From: Cocos nucifera
Lineage: Eukaryota > Streptophyta > Magnoliopsida > Arecales > Arecaceae
Direction: 5' to 3'
Length of the DNA: 64,000 nucleotides
NCBI GenBank assembly: GCA_006176705.1
Contig: QRFJ01004924.1
Coordinates: 1-64,000 of the forward strand
The notes below the pieces were generated by a model. It was not told the DNA's origin. It did no database searches and saw only the letters and a program-made list of their open reading frames with translations. Made by a program: the position numbers and the translations under genes. Positions within the stretch are counted from its first letter, which is position 1, and every line of letters begins with the position of its first letter. Positions 36,231 to 47,296 of this stretch are shown here, one piece after another.

Positions 36231-36263
36231 GCGGCCGAACCCTTCCCACAGACGGCGCCAATC

Positions 36264-36598
36264 TGTTGGTGCAGAAATCCGTCGCCGCCGGAGGTCGCCT
36301 TTATCGAGGCCGCTGGGCGCTGCCGGGGACCTGCAAAACGAAGTCCCGTCCGGAACCGGTGGGGTGGTGGGCTCTCTGGACTCTTAACTCTCTAAGCTCT
36401 CCTCCACATCTCTAAGCTCCGGAACTCATTTCCGAGCACTCCATCACTGTTGGTCGGAAACTAACTTGACCGTCGGAGGGTCCTGCCGGAGCCACCACCC
36501 CACCGGTTCCGGACGGGACTTCGTTTTGCAGGTCCCCGGCAGCGCCCAGCGGCCTCGATAAAGGCGACCTCCGGCGGCGACGGATTTCTGCACCAACA
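36264..36598. repeat. Inverted repeat, arms of about 110 bp around a 114-bp loop
   Basis: The left arm 36264-36374 (from TGTTGGTGCAGAAATCC) is the reverse complement of the right arm 36489-36598 (to ATTTCTGCACCAACA), with only a base or so of difference. The same peptide can therefore be read from opposite strands of the two arms. Confidence 0.85.
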
Positions 36599-36603
36599 GT
36601 ACT

Positions 36604-37560
36604 AGTATCGTACCATACCGATACAGGAATCGATATTGGTTTTCGAAACCTTGGTTCAATCAGAAACTTACTAATCATGGTTTGCCAAACCATCCCAAAC
36701 TAGGGGGTTCTGGGCATTCTGAGCCATACCAGCAGCAAATCAGGATGGTTCGGCTTTCTAAATCAGAACATTGGACCAAGAAGAGAAAGAGAGTAAGAGA
36801 GGAAGAGAGAGAGGAAGGGAGGGAAAGAGGAGACAATGGCTCTATGTCGCCCGATAGGGCATTTAATTAAGAGAGATAGAGAGACGGGGGGGGAGTGAGG
36901 GTACCAAAGAAAGACGCAGCCGGCAAAGAAGCTGCTGGAGAGCGCCGAATGACTGCCATGGCCATGGACGGTGAAAATGTGCAAGCAGAGCCCCAGCCAC
37001 AGAACAAAGGCAACCATCCCCTGTTCATCACGTTTTTTTTGAAACAATGATGAATAGTTAAGCTGGCAATGGTTTTGCCGGCTTCACTCTCATTAAGTAA
37101 AGCCGACAAAAGTAAAGTGGGCAAATCCATTGCCGACCTTACTATAGTTGGGCTTTTCTAAACAAACCCCATGAAACAAGGGCAATCGCTCTTGTTTCAC
37201 GCTAACGGAGCCATAGGCCTCAATTTTGACATCCAGCAGCCAATCAAAGGCCCTTCAGTGGCCTCTCCACCAGCTTCTCCTCTCTCATTTTCTTTCCCTC
37301 CCCCCTCTCTATCTCTCTCTGGACCATAATTTGGCAGAGGAAGCGGAGGCCTTAGCAGCCCTTCGACCACCTGCAGCCTGTCTGTGGCCATTATCGGCAT
37401 CTCCTCCAACCATCTTCTCCCTCTCTCCCCCCTTCTCCCTCCCCCGCTCCTCTCTCTTTTCCTCCTGGTTCCTTTCTTCGCTTCTATGTAGGTTTGTGCC
37501 GGTCTGGTCCAGTACGGACCCATACTAACTCATACCGTCGGCCAGCTGACATGGATCCCG
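36604..37560. mobile_element. Non-autonomous GA/CT-rich element, copy 1
   Basis: The interior shares segments with 39251-40109: a GAAGCCGGC-type motif, CATGAAACAAGGGCAATC, CCCTTCAGTGGCCTCTCC and a CT-rich arm that ends in GTGCCGGTCTGGTCCAG. A GA-rich tract (36780-36840) sits in the left arm. It encodes nothing recognisable. Edges are uncertain because an LTR-like unit was inserted just to its left. Confidence 0.45.
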
Positions 37561-39240
37561 ATCTCAATTACACAGACCTTGCTACTAATAATATAGATGA
37601 AACATGACCACAAGATTCTACAATAGCCCAAAGTTGGATTTGTAAATGAAATGCACATCTTAGATGCTAAGGGTGGGAATAAATATTCTTCATCCCAATG
37701 GGACTATTTTCTTCTTCCTTTTTCTTTCCACTTCTAAATAGCTTTTCTGTCACTTGTTTTCTTTCTATTGATATGGTACCTCTATTTATCAAAAGAACCA
37801 ACCAGCAACGATCATGATGAAGCTACGGACCATAGTGATGTAAATCATCCAAAAGCTGCTGCCATGCAGATCTTCCCAACTGCAAACCCATCTACCACCA
37901 TGCACGCTTATGGTCTGCTCATTTGTTGACCATCTCCTCAACTAGCTCTATGATAATAATAAATTAGGACCATGTTTCTTCAAGGAAGCATTATATTTAA
38001 AAATGTATTTCCTACTTTTGAACATGTGAGTTTAAGGATCCATATCAGAGTTGCACTTCAGATTTTACTTTCTCCTCTGACCAGTTTTGATGTAGACCTA
38101 ATAATGAGAAGAAGAATATACCTTCCCACTAGAAGGCAAGTAGACTAAGTCATGGAATTGAGACAACTACATCCCAGTTAGTGCCAGAAAACACCTAACC
38201 TAGTGGATGAAGTGCTTATATCAGAGGACCTTAGCCATGATTAGCACTGGGCAATAATCTTAAAATCTGATTTTCCTCAGCTGATGTTCAATTACTGAAA
38301 CTTTCTATATATGATTAACAGAGAAACTAAGGAATGCTAGTTACACTTATTGCCTTACCATCTTTGAGGATTTTGAATAGAAAATTGCCCTAGGAGACTG
38401 AATCATTATGGGACTTGAGCAGGTAAAAAGAATTAACAACCAATATTGCATTAGAAAGGTCCTGAAAAATGATAATGGATGATCATGAATAGAAATAATA
38501 AGATAGAAAATGAATAAAGAAAGAATAAATCACTTAGATAAAAAGAGAGAGACAAATACCAAAACAAATAAAAGGACAAGGAAATGGAAGGCATGGTGTA
38601 TTTGCTTTGACAAAGTTGGATCTTTCATACTAATTACCTCCATGTTAAAATAATAATGATGCCTTTCAGTGAACGGAACTTGTTGTTGGGGGGGAGGGTG
38701 CAGGTGGTGGGCATCATGATCAGTTACTCTTATCCCACCACTACCCAACATGTAATGAGATTGAACTTCAACTAGACAGTAAACATTTACCACATGTAGG
38801 AGCTCCGAGCCTAGGGTTGTGTCAAGTTGTATTAGGGCAGGTGTTTGGACTTCTAAACACCTACCCACTTAAAGCATTACGACACATCATATTTCCAATT
38901 ATCCAATTATTATTTCGCCTAAAAAAGTAATGAGGGTTTGCTTAATGGTAGAGGGCTTAAATGAGGACAAAAAAGGTCATATCTTGTTAATGTTCAACTA
39001 ATAGAAAGGAATAGAGGAAGAGATACATGGAAGGAATATTAGCTGGGGTGCACAACTTCTAAAGGGAAAAGAACAATGCGCAAACTTTTGAAAGAGAAAC
39101 TTATCCCTTATGATCTTCCAAGGAGTAGAAAACAGATAATGGGTCCAAATGTAACATTGACTTGATTTAAATGATTTCTATGCTCTGCTTTAGGAGTCTT
39201 TTCAATAGATTTTTGGGAGTTTTGGGAAAAGTCCCATAAT
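37561..39240. other. Intron sequence without recognised features
   Basis: AT-rich, no TE domain or convincing exon. A purine/GT-rich stretch occurs near 38685-38710. Confidence 0.45.
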
Positions 39241-39250
39241 ATAGTGGACC

Positions 39251-40109
39251 AGCATTCTTAGAACCATCCCGAACCGGATGGTTCGAGGCATGCCGAACCA
39301 GACCGGCCAAAAATCGAGACGATTCCAGCAGAGAAAATGGCACATGTCGATGCCAGGAAAGAAAGAGAGGGAAACAGAGGTAGAGAGAGAGGAGAGGGAG
39401 AGGCCACCAAAAGCCGGCGGTGGCCCTCTGCGGTCGCTGGAGGGTGGTGGAAGCCGCTGCAGCTCAGTTCGTCTGATGGGGTTGCTGCAACGAGTGAGAA
39501 AGAGAGAAAAAAAGAGAGACCACCGAAGATGAGAGGATAGGATGGCGAAGAGGCCACCGGAGGTCTCTAGATGGCTATCGTGGCCACCGAGTGGCGGAAG
39601 CGGTGCGGGTGGAGGCGGTGGGCGTCGGCCATATTTTAAAGGAGAAGACGAACAATGAAGCCAGCACCTGGTTTACCGGCTTCACTATTTTAGTTTTTTT
39701 TAAAAAAAAAGTTTAAAAATAGTGAAGCCGGCACTCAATTTGCCGGCTTCACTATTTCAAACTTCTTAAAAAAAATCCAAAAATAGTGAACCCGACAAAC
39801 CCATTATCGGCTTCACTATTATCAGGCCTTTACAAAAAAGCCCGTAAAACAGGGGCAATGACCTCTGTTTCATGCCATGGAGCTGCAGGCGGCATTTACA
39901 TGGCCCAACAGCCACAGCGACCAGTCAGAAGCCCTCCAGCGACCTCTCCAATGGACCCCCTCTCTCTTTCTCTTCCTCTATTTTCCTCTCTTTCTCTATT
40001 TTCTCCTCCTTCTGTCGGTTTGCACCGGTTCAATCCGATTTGGAACCGTACCGAACCATGCTGCCAGCCGATCGAAACGACCACTGGTACTAGAACTGAG
40101 AACCTTATA
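39251..40109. mobile_element. Non-autonomous GA/CT-rich element, copy 2, with 10-bp target duplication
   Basis: It is flanked by TATAGTGGAC at about 39240-39249 and 40107-40116. The long direct repeat suggests a Mutator-type (9-10 bp) insertion. The left arm is GA-rich (39355-39530), the middle has three to four copies of GAAGCCGGCA/TGCCGGCTTCACTATT in both orientations (39655-39825), and the right arm is CT-rich (39955-40010). The terminal inverted repeats are weak. Confidence 0.5.
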
Positions 40110-40480
40110 GTGGACTCTTAATGGTTGTCAAGAAAATGAAAGAAAAGGAAAATATTATGATGGAAGAAATTAATATTTATAATTTTTCTTACTTTTTTGA
40201 ACTAAAGAACTGCAGAAGTTGTAGGGTTGATGAAGATGGGTTAGTGTAATCCACTTGCCTTCTCTACAATTATCTCTGGAAGTTGCAACATAGAAACACC
40301 ATAGGAAAATTTGATCTTCTTTGGAACTTCAGCCCTTAGTTTTCTGTTTATTAATTCTCTATGGATTTTGTTACCATGGAAAACACTGGAGAAGAGAATC
40401 CATCTAAATTATTTTTTTTATATTCTTAAAATAAACTTGTTGGATACTTCTAATGAAAGATCATTACTCTGACAGACACT

Positions 40481-41400
40481 TGTACGATTTGGTGTGATGC
40501 TCCAAAGCCTTGGGGGGCGGAGAACTCAGAATGTTGGCTTCGGGAGACTAGAACGGGTGTGAGTCCTAGGGCTAGGATAAGAGTTGTCCTAATAAGAAAG
40601 CGGCGTATGGCCCTGTACGGGCTCAAGGTTTAGGTGTGAGGACCTTGAAGGGGCTTGATCGATGCTCCGAAGACCTGGGACATAAGATGGAGTAAAGGAC
40701 CAAAGCCAGAAGAAGAATCAGTCAAGATAAGGGACTGATATACAGGTGGGCTGGCTTGGATACGCAGTCAAGTCGGCTCGGGTTAAGATCGAGCCAGCTC
40801 GAGGTATAGTCGAGCCGGCTTGGGGTATAGTCGAGCCAGCTGTCTCAGACAGATAGAAGACAGGATTCGGGCAAGACGCAGTCAAGCCAGCTCGACTACT
40901 GATAGAGCAGACTCGATGGTGGCGAATAGGACTAGACGGAATTTTCTATTTGGGATCTTAAGCCTGGTCCAATAAGGTCTTAAGGTGGCTAACTCATGTA
41001 TGGATCGGGTTTAGATCCAGGAGATGAGAGCATGGGAGACATGGGTGTACATGGGCTCGGTGAGTGCTTTCATGTATTGGATTAGCCTAGGAGAGTTTTT
41101 CAACTGGAGTTTGGGTTTATTAGGGTTCATGTGGTATAGCAGAAATCCTATGGTATATAGACCCAGGTATTGTAATCTTTACAATAGAGTGGAATCAATG
41201 CATAGTTTTTCTTCCTAACTCTCTTCTTTCTTTTCTCTTTGGTTCCAACACCAAGCCCTAAGTGTCGTCATCAATTTTTGCTCTTCTTCATATTTCTGGA
41301 TTAACACCCAGGTTCGCGCAAGAGATCAGATCTACGACTGTGGTTCCAAGCAGCCGTAGGTATAACAATTGATATTAAAGTAGTACTGATTGTTCCAACA
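40481..41400 (+). repeat. 5' LTR of family B copy 2
   Basis: 920 bp, from TGTACGATTTGG to ATTGTTCCAACA. A TATA-like TATATAG lies at 41154-41160. Confidence 0.8.
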
Positions 41401-41590
41401 CTTAGTATCAGAGCCTGGTTGAGCATGAAGGAGGAAGAAGATCAAGTTTCAGCAGAGATCAGCAGCAAGGTTCAAATCTAAGATTTTCTTTGGGCTTCGT
41501 GAGGAAGTGATCTAAAGGCTGCTATCCACCATTCTTAATCAAGATAATTTTTCAAATCTACCTGTTGGTTGTTTTTTTATTCGATTTGAT

Positions 41591-42603
41591 CATGGAGAAC
41601 AGCGGGTTGAAGGTAGGATTTGAAAAGTTTGATGGAAAGGATAGTTTCACAATGTGGAAGGTTAAGATGGACGATATGCTGATTCAGATGAGACTAAATT
41701 CGGTCTTGGAGGATAGACCAGAGGAGATGATAGACAAGGAGCGGAAATTTTTGAAAAAAAGGGCATGTGCCACGATTAGGGCTGTCTGGCAGATGAGGTG
41801 CTGTATGGCGTATTGGAAGAGAAGACATTCAAGGATTTATAGTCGAGGTTATATTAATTATACATGGGGAAGAATATATACAATAAGTTGGAGCTGAAGA
41901 AGCAACTGTATAGCCTTCGAATGTAGGAGGACGAGAATGTTACAGGACATATTCAGCGTTTTGACCGGATGAGCATGGACTTGCTCAACATGATGGAGCT
42001 CGAAGAGGAGGACAAGAGTTTATTGCTGCTATGTTCGCTATCCGGGAGCTTCAATCTGTTGGTAACTACACTACTGTATAGTAAGGAAACACTGATGTAC
42101 GAGGAGATCGTATCAATGCTAAAGTCCAACAAGCAGCAAGAATGGATGATGAAGAGGAAGGTCTCGTGGTGTCAGAGAGGCCCAGGCAAAGGAAGAAGAA
42201 GGGTCGGCAAAAGGGCAGCAAGGAATCCAAAAAGTGCTTCAAGTGTGGTGAAGCAAGGCACTTTAAGTGGGAGTATCCGTTTTGGAAGAAGTGCAAGAAA
42301 GGAGAAAAGTCAGATTCCATCATTTCAGTCATTAAAAGTAAAGAGTGGGATGAGCTCTTGGTGGTCTCGGAGAAACCTGCGGGGTGCAGTGTATCCGAGA
42401 TAGTTTCGGAGGGATCCGCGAAATGCAAAAGATCCGAAGGAGCAGCGACGGTGTTTGAGGTGCAGCAGCAGGCTCAACAGTGCAGCATTAAGTGGTTAGC
42501 CTCGAGGGACTTGGTTACAGAGTCAGCTTCTACAGCATCAGGGGATTTCAGTTTCAGGTGGAGCACCGGACAGGGGAGGCTTCATAAGTGGAGAGAGTTT
42601 TGA
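41591..42603 (+). pseudogene. Copia-type gag of family B copy 2, frameshifted
   Basis: It starts MENSGLKVGFEKFDGKDSF at 41591 with the Trp-containing TMWKVKMDDML motif of copia Gag N-terminal domains. Frames shift near 41780 and 42130, and the reading continues KKKGRQKGSKESKKCFKCGEARHFKWEYPFWKKC. The knuckle has C-x2-C-x4-H, but the fourth ligand, normally Cys, is Tyr (WEYP for xDCP). A Ser/Glu-rich tail runs to a stop at 42603. No protease motif follows. Confidence 0.7.
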
Positions 42604-43020
42604 CACGAGTTCAGAGCGAAGGAGTGCAAGACCAATATCCTAGCATCAACGCTGGAGATGCATAATTTCAGGTGAAGCAGCACGTGCAAAAGGATAGGCA
42701 TAGTTCTGAGAAGACCGTGTCAGGATATGCAGTGGATGCCGACATAGGATTGTTACAGATTCTTTATGAAAGTCCAGGACAAATGATGCGGCTGCCAAGC
42801 AGAAGAGTGTCTACAACTCCAAAGATGGTAAATAGGTGCAAGCCAAGGTCTTCAGCGGTAGAGACGGTCATCCCAAAGACCTTAAAGGGAGCTCAGCAGC
42901 TGAAGAAAGATAGCAGTGGTAAGGTGTGCACAAGTGGCTGTCAAGGCGTGCATCGACAACAGGATCATGCAAGAGAATATTGCCAAGTGTGCCAAGGCTT
43001 AGGCACACCAAGATGGAGAT

Positions 43021-43924
43021 TGTAGGATTTGGTGTGGTGCTCCCAAGCCTTGGAAGGCCACGAGAAGAGCCAGGGTGTTGGCTCCGAAAGACTAGGATGG
43101 GTGTGAGTCCTAGGGCTAGGACAGGAGTTGTCCTTGGAAGAAGGTGGCGTGTAGCTCTGCACGGGCTCGAGGTTCAGATGTGAGGACCTTGAGGGGGCTT
43201 GGTAGGTGCTCCGGAGACCTAGGACACAAGATAGAGCAAAGGACTAAAACCAGAAGAAGAATCAGCTAAGACAAAAGATTGATACATAGGCGAGCTGGCT
43301 CGGATACGCAGTCGAACCGGCTTGGACTGAGACTGAGCCAACTTGGGGTGCAATCAAGCCGGCTGTCTCAGATAGATAGAAGATAGGATTCGGACAAGAT
43401 GCAGTCGAGCCAGCTCGGCTACTGACAGAGCCGGCTCGACAGTGGCGAACAAAACTGAACGAAATTTTTAGTTTGGGGTCTTAAGGCCTGGTCCAATAAG
43501 ATCTTAAGATGGCTAACTCATGTATGGGTCAGGTTTAGATCCAGGGGATGAGAGCATGGGAGACATGGGCATACATGGGCTCGATGAGTGCTTTCATGTA
43601 TTGGGTTAGCCTAAAAAAAATTTTCAGCTAGAGTTTAAGTTTATTAGAGTTCATGTAGTATAGCAGAAATCCTAAGGTATATAAACCCAGGTATTATAAT
43701 CTTTACAATAGAGTGGAATCAATACAAAGCTTTTTTTCCTAACTCTCTTCTCTCTTTTCTCTCTGATTCCAACGCCAAGCCCTAGGTGCCGTCATCAACT
43801 TTTGCTCTTCTTCATATTTCTGGATTAACATCCAGGTTCATGCAAGAGATCGGATCTACGACTGTGATTCCGAACAGTCGTAGGCATAACAATTGATATC
43901 AAAGCAATACCAATTGTTCCAACA
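43021..43924 (+). repeat. 3' LTR of family B copy 2
   Basis: 904 bp, from TGTAGGATTTGG to ATTGTTCCAACA, matching 40481-41400. Confidence 0.8.
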
Positions 43925-44985
43925 ACTCTACACTCCCACCGCCCCCCTCCAAAAACCAAAAGTCAGGAAGCAGTAGCAAAGAACATAGGAAATAGAACAG
44001 AAGAAGTAAAAGAACAAAGAAAGAAATCTAAGTGATCACTTCTTCCTTCTTTAAGCAGTAATCAACCTTCCCAACAACCATGCCCCTAGCCAAATGTAGA
44101 AAACTAGCAAGAAACAAAATAATACAAGCTCTCTCTCTCTCTCTCTCTCGCGCGCGCATGCACACACGTTTTCAATTTCCCTCCTCCAACCCCAAAATTT
44201 TGCAGAGCAAACATCACCTAGCATGGCTTCTTTGGAGGGAACATAAAATCATCCACCACACTGATGATGCTCTTTCAACAACAATCATTAGTATCTCAAA
44301 CAAAGCCGGAACAGAATATTAGATACATGAATGATGCATTTCATCTTGAAACTCTCATACTTGGATTGATGGTGATATATGTGATTTTATTAATATCTGT
44401 CCTACCTTATCTATTAGTAGTATCGAGTATATGAATACTTAATGATTTTCGCTCTCCACCCTTTAGCAATGACCATAACCACCCTCTCCCTCCTCTCCCT
44501 TAACCATGGTCTGAAAAACCATTTCCAAATGAAGCACTAGTTTCAATCATTTGAACTTCAAAGCCAAATCTATTCCAACATTAGGCTCCTTCAGACGTCC
44601 TTGAGATGCATTGCACCCACAAGCCTCTCTTCTTCCAAGTTCTTCTCGTCCTTCTCGATTTCGCCATCATTTGCCACCATCACTATGATCACCGTTGATC
44701 CTCACCAGAAATGAAGTAATGGAGACTCCTTTCTCTCTTTCTATCTCTCCTCTCCTATTTTTTTGTGATAAGCTGCTAGTCAAAATCTCCTCTGCAGATT
44801 GATGGATTTTGTTGACAACTGCCTCTTCTGTGCTCTATTGTCTTCCATATTTTGGCTGTTCAGCGGACTTTTGGCTTTGATTTTATATGGCCATGCCAGA
44901 ACTCCAACAAAAGTTTATTGGGATGTGTGTCTACTTGGTGGAGCCCCAACTATAGACAACTGAGGCCAGACCTTGAATCACCATT
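43925..44985. other. Intron sequence with a short microsatellite
   Basis: 44130-44168 is (CT)n followed by (CG)n and (CA)n, a compound microsatellite. The rest has no recognised gene or TE domain. Confidence 0.5.
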
Positions 44986-44993
44986 GGAACCAA

Positions 44994-45476
44994 CAAGGTT
45001 TTAAATCATGTGGGATAGCGGCATCTCGGTTTCTCCATAAAATAGGATGCCCGCTATCTTATCCTATCCTAGTAGTAGTCCCAGTCATTCATCTCGATAG
45101 ATATCCTCTACCTCTCTTTCTTTTATGCTTTCCCTTTTTCTTTCTTTCTTTCTCTTTCTTTTTCTTTCCTTTCTTTCTTTCTTTTTGTTCTACCTTTCTT
45201 TCTTTCCTTCCCTTTTTCTTCTTCTTTTCCTTTCATTTATTCCTTCTTTCCTTCCTTTCTTTATTTTCTTCTCCCTTTCTTTCTTTATTTTCTTTTTCTT
45301 CTTCTTTCCTTTTACTTTTTCATTTTCTTCATCTTTCCTTCCTTTTTTCTTTCCTTTTCCTTCTTCTCTCCCTACATGGATAGGTTTCAGAGCTCGACCC
45401 TATCCTACCTCGTTTTCTCACAAAAATAGGACAGGATGGCCAGGATACCCCCATCCCACTAGGACTTAAAATCTTG
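44994..45476. mobile_element. Small hAT-type non-autonomous element with 8-bp target duplication
   Basis: The inverted ends CAAGGTTTTAAATC (start) and CAAGATTTTAAGTC (end, read inward) differ at two of 14 bases. The element is flanked by GGAACCAA at 44986-44993 and 45477-45484. Most of the interior is a (CTTT)n tract (45115-45372) between two GGATAGGAT-rich arms. An 8-bp duplication and CAAGG ends fit hAT. Confidence 0.75.
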
Positions 45477-46149
45477 GGAACCAAGCCCTATTATACCAAT
45501 GCTATCTCATGTTTTTTCTTCTTTTTCGACTACCACCACAATCGCTTTTCATTAGTCCACCAATCGTGACCACTGGACCACCACTAGCCACTGTCGATCC
45601 TTCTTTCCTCTTCCTAGAGAGGCTGTGAAACCCCTTGTTTCGCCCGCCCTCTCTCATTTTCTCTCTATACCTGTCTCTGTCTTCCTCTTTCTCTCTCTTC
45701 TCTCTTTCTCTCTCATACTCTATGATGTTGGGTGGACTCTAGAGGATCTTTTTCTTGCAACTTTGATCAACTCTATTAAATATATCCTGAACTATCCAAT
45801 TGGCCATGCAATATATCGCCCCCATCTTGGCCCTCATCGGATATCGCTAGACTCCATCATCAATCCTCATTGAACTATCTATAACCTAGTCATACACTCA
45901 TTCGATGATTTGTTTGGTTGGATTACTCAAAGCCGATAATGTGTCCTTCATCCTTTTCTCATAGTTTTTCACCATTTCCCATATTTCCATCAAAATAATC
46001 TCTAATGATTGGGTTTGATCTATATGGGGGTGCCAAAACTTAGGTTTTTATTTAAAATTTGCCATGGCTTATTTTGATAAAAATATATTTTTGTTAGGTT
46101 TTGAATGAGACTTTTAAAATTAGGTAGATTTATCTACCAATTATTCTCT

Positions 46150-46515
46150 CAAGGAAAGTAATGATCCACCCATGGTATTCCGTACCAATCCAAATCGGTC
46201 GGTACATCCTGTATCATACCATACCAACGAAAAGCTAGTTCAGGCCGATTTTTTAGAAAATGGCTTGAAGCAGATGAACCAGTCAAATATGGTAAGGTAC
46301 GGTATGGTACGGGCCGATACCGGATGGTTTGGTCAGGTACGGAGCGGTACGATATCGGTATGGAGCAGTACGGCACTGGTATGGGATGATTTTTTTAATT
46401 TCGGCCATTGGATGGAATTTTTTTTTTATTGGCAGCACAGGACGGTATAGTATGGTACCATACCGTACTAGCCGATTACCGGCACGGATAGTGGTATGGA
46501 GTCCGCAAACCTTGG
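46150..46515. repeat. TACCGTACC-rich repeat fragment
   Basis: Many copies of (G)GTACGG(TA) and its complement, such as GGTAAGGTACGGTATGGTACG and CATACCGTAC. It is related to fragments at 21690-21900, 35780-35835 and 36600-36660. The ACCTTGGATCC end matches the ACCTTGGTTC end near 36650. It is a non-coding dispersed family. Confidence 0.45.
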
Positions 46516-46709
46516 ATCCATCCTTCCTAAATTTTTCATTTGAATAACATTATTTTTGACATCAACCAAATAGTAAATCCATTTATATGTGATTTAAAAA
46601 TTTTATGAAACTGTATTTTGAACAAAAAATAAATGTCTAACTCGGAAGCAATATATTTTATAGAATATTATTATGTTATTTAGCGATCTTAAATGGAATA
46701 TGCATATGG

Positions 46710-46713
<4 letters not shown>

Positions 46714-46761
<48 letters not shown>

Positions 46762-46895
46762 TACATATATGTATATATATATATACATATATATACATAC
46801 ATACATATATGCATATATATATAGATACGTACATATATATACATACATACATATATGTATATATACATAGATACGTACATATATATATACATATA
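46714..46895. repeat. (AT)n/(TACA)n microsatellite
   Basis: It begins as (AT)n to about 46758, then mixes ATAC, ATACATACAT and GTATATAT. A further (AT)n tract lies at 47297-47321, beyond the fold-back element. Confidence 0.85.
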
Positions 46896-47296
46896 GAGCT
46901 AGACTAGAATACATTCGACCGGATTTAGACTCAAATCCAGTTAGGTCAAAACTCTATAATGGGGGTTCTACATCAATGATCCAAGCCGTTGGATATGATC
47001 TACTACCTCAAAACTGCTTGCACATCAAAAATTATATGATTTGAAGACTCCTAGTCTATACATCAAGTGATCCAAAAATACATCTAATTCAATTTTATTT
47101 AGGTTGTCCAATTTTTGACTACTTGATGCATAGACTAGGAGTCTTCAAATCATATAATTTTTTGTGTGCAAGCAGTTTTGAGGTAGTAGATCACATTCAA
47201 CAACTTGGATTATTGATGTAGAACCTTTATTATAGAGTTTTAATCTGACCGGATCTGAGTCCAAATTTAGTCGAATGTATTCTAGTCTGGCTCTAT
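46892..47296. mobile_element. Fold-back MITE, nearly full-length palindrome
   Basis: The left arm 46892-about 47090 (TATAGAGCTAGACTAGAATA and onward) pairs with the right arm to 47296 (ending GTCTGGCTCTATA) over about 190 bases each, with about 10 per cent mismatch and a small loop. Blocks such as TCTACTACCTCAAAACTGCTTGCAC and GACTCCTAGTCTAT occur in both. It is flanked by AT repeats, consistent with a TA target. Confidence 0.82.

Larger units (their letters stand above)
35840..36598 (+). mobile_element. LTR-like unit with 57-bp array and internal palindrome, GTACT target duplication
   Basis: It starts TGTTGGGGATAAATCCCGCTC and ends GCACCAACA, like the LTRs at 6489 and 10760. It is flanked by GTACT at 35835-35839 and 36599-36603. 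It has no internal domain, so it is a solo LTR or a very small terminal-repeat element. The left half is a tandem array and the right half a 335-bp inverted repeat. Confidence 0.75.
40481..43924 (+). mobile_element. Gag-only copia-type element of family B (copy 2)
   Basis: The LTRs are 40481-41400 and 43021-43924. The primer-site region TTAGTATCAGAGCC follows the 5' LTR, and the purine tract AAGATGGAGAT precedes the 3' LTR. Flanks ACACT and ACTCT are an imperfect target duplication. The 1.62 kb interior holds gag only, with no pol. Orientation is opposite to copy 1 at 25062-30771. Confidence 0.8.

Noticed and set aside
35779..36387. 202-codon repetitive open frame
   Set aside because: It is produced by the 57-bp array and the palindrome. 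The repeat length divisible by three keeps frames open on both strands.
44973..45469. Open frames rich in Phe, Leu and Ser
   Set aside because: Translation of a (CTTT)n tract in a small transposon.
46603..46914. Open frames rich in Tyr and Ile on both strands
   Set aside because: Translation of the (AT)n/(TACA)n microsatellite.
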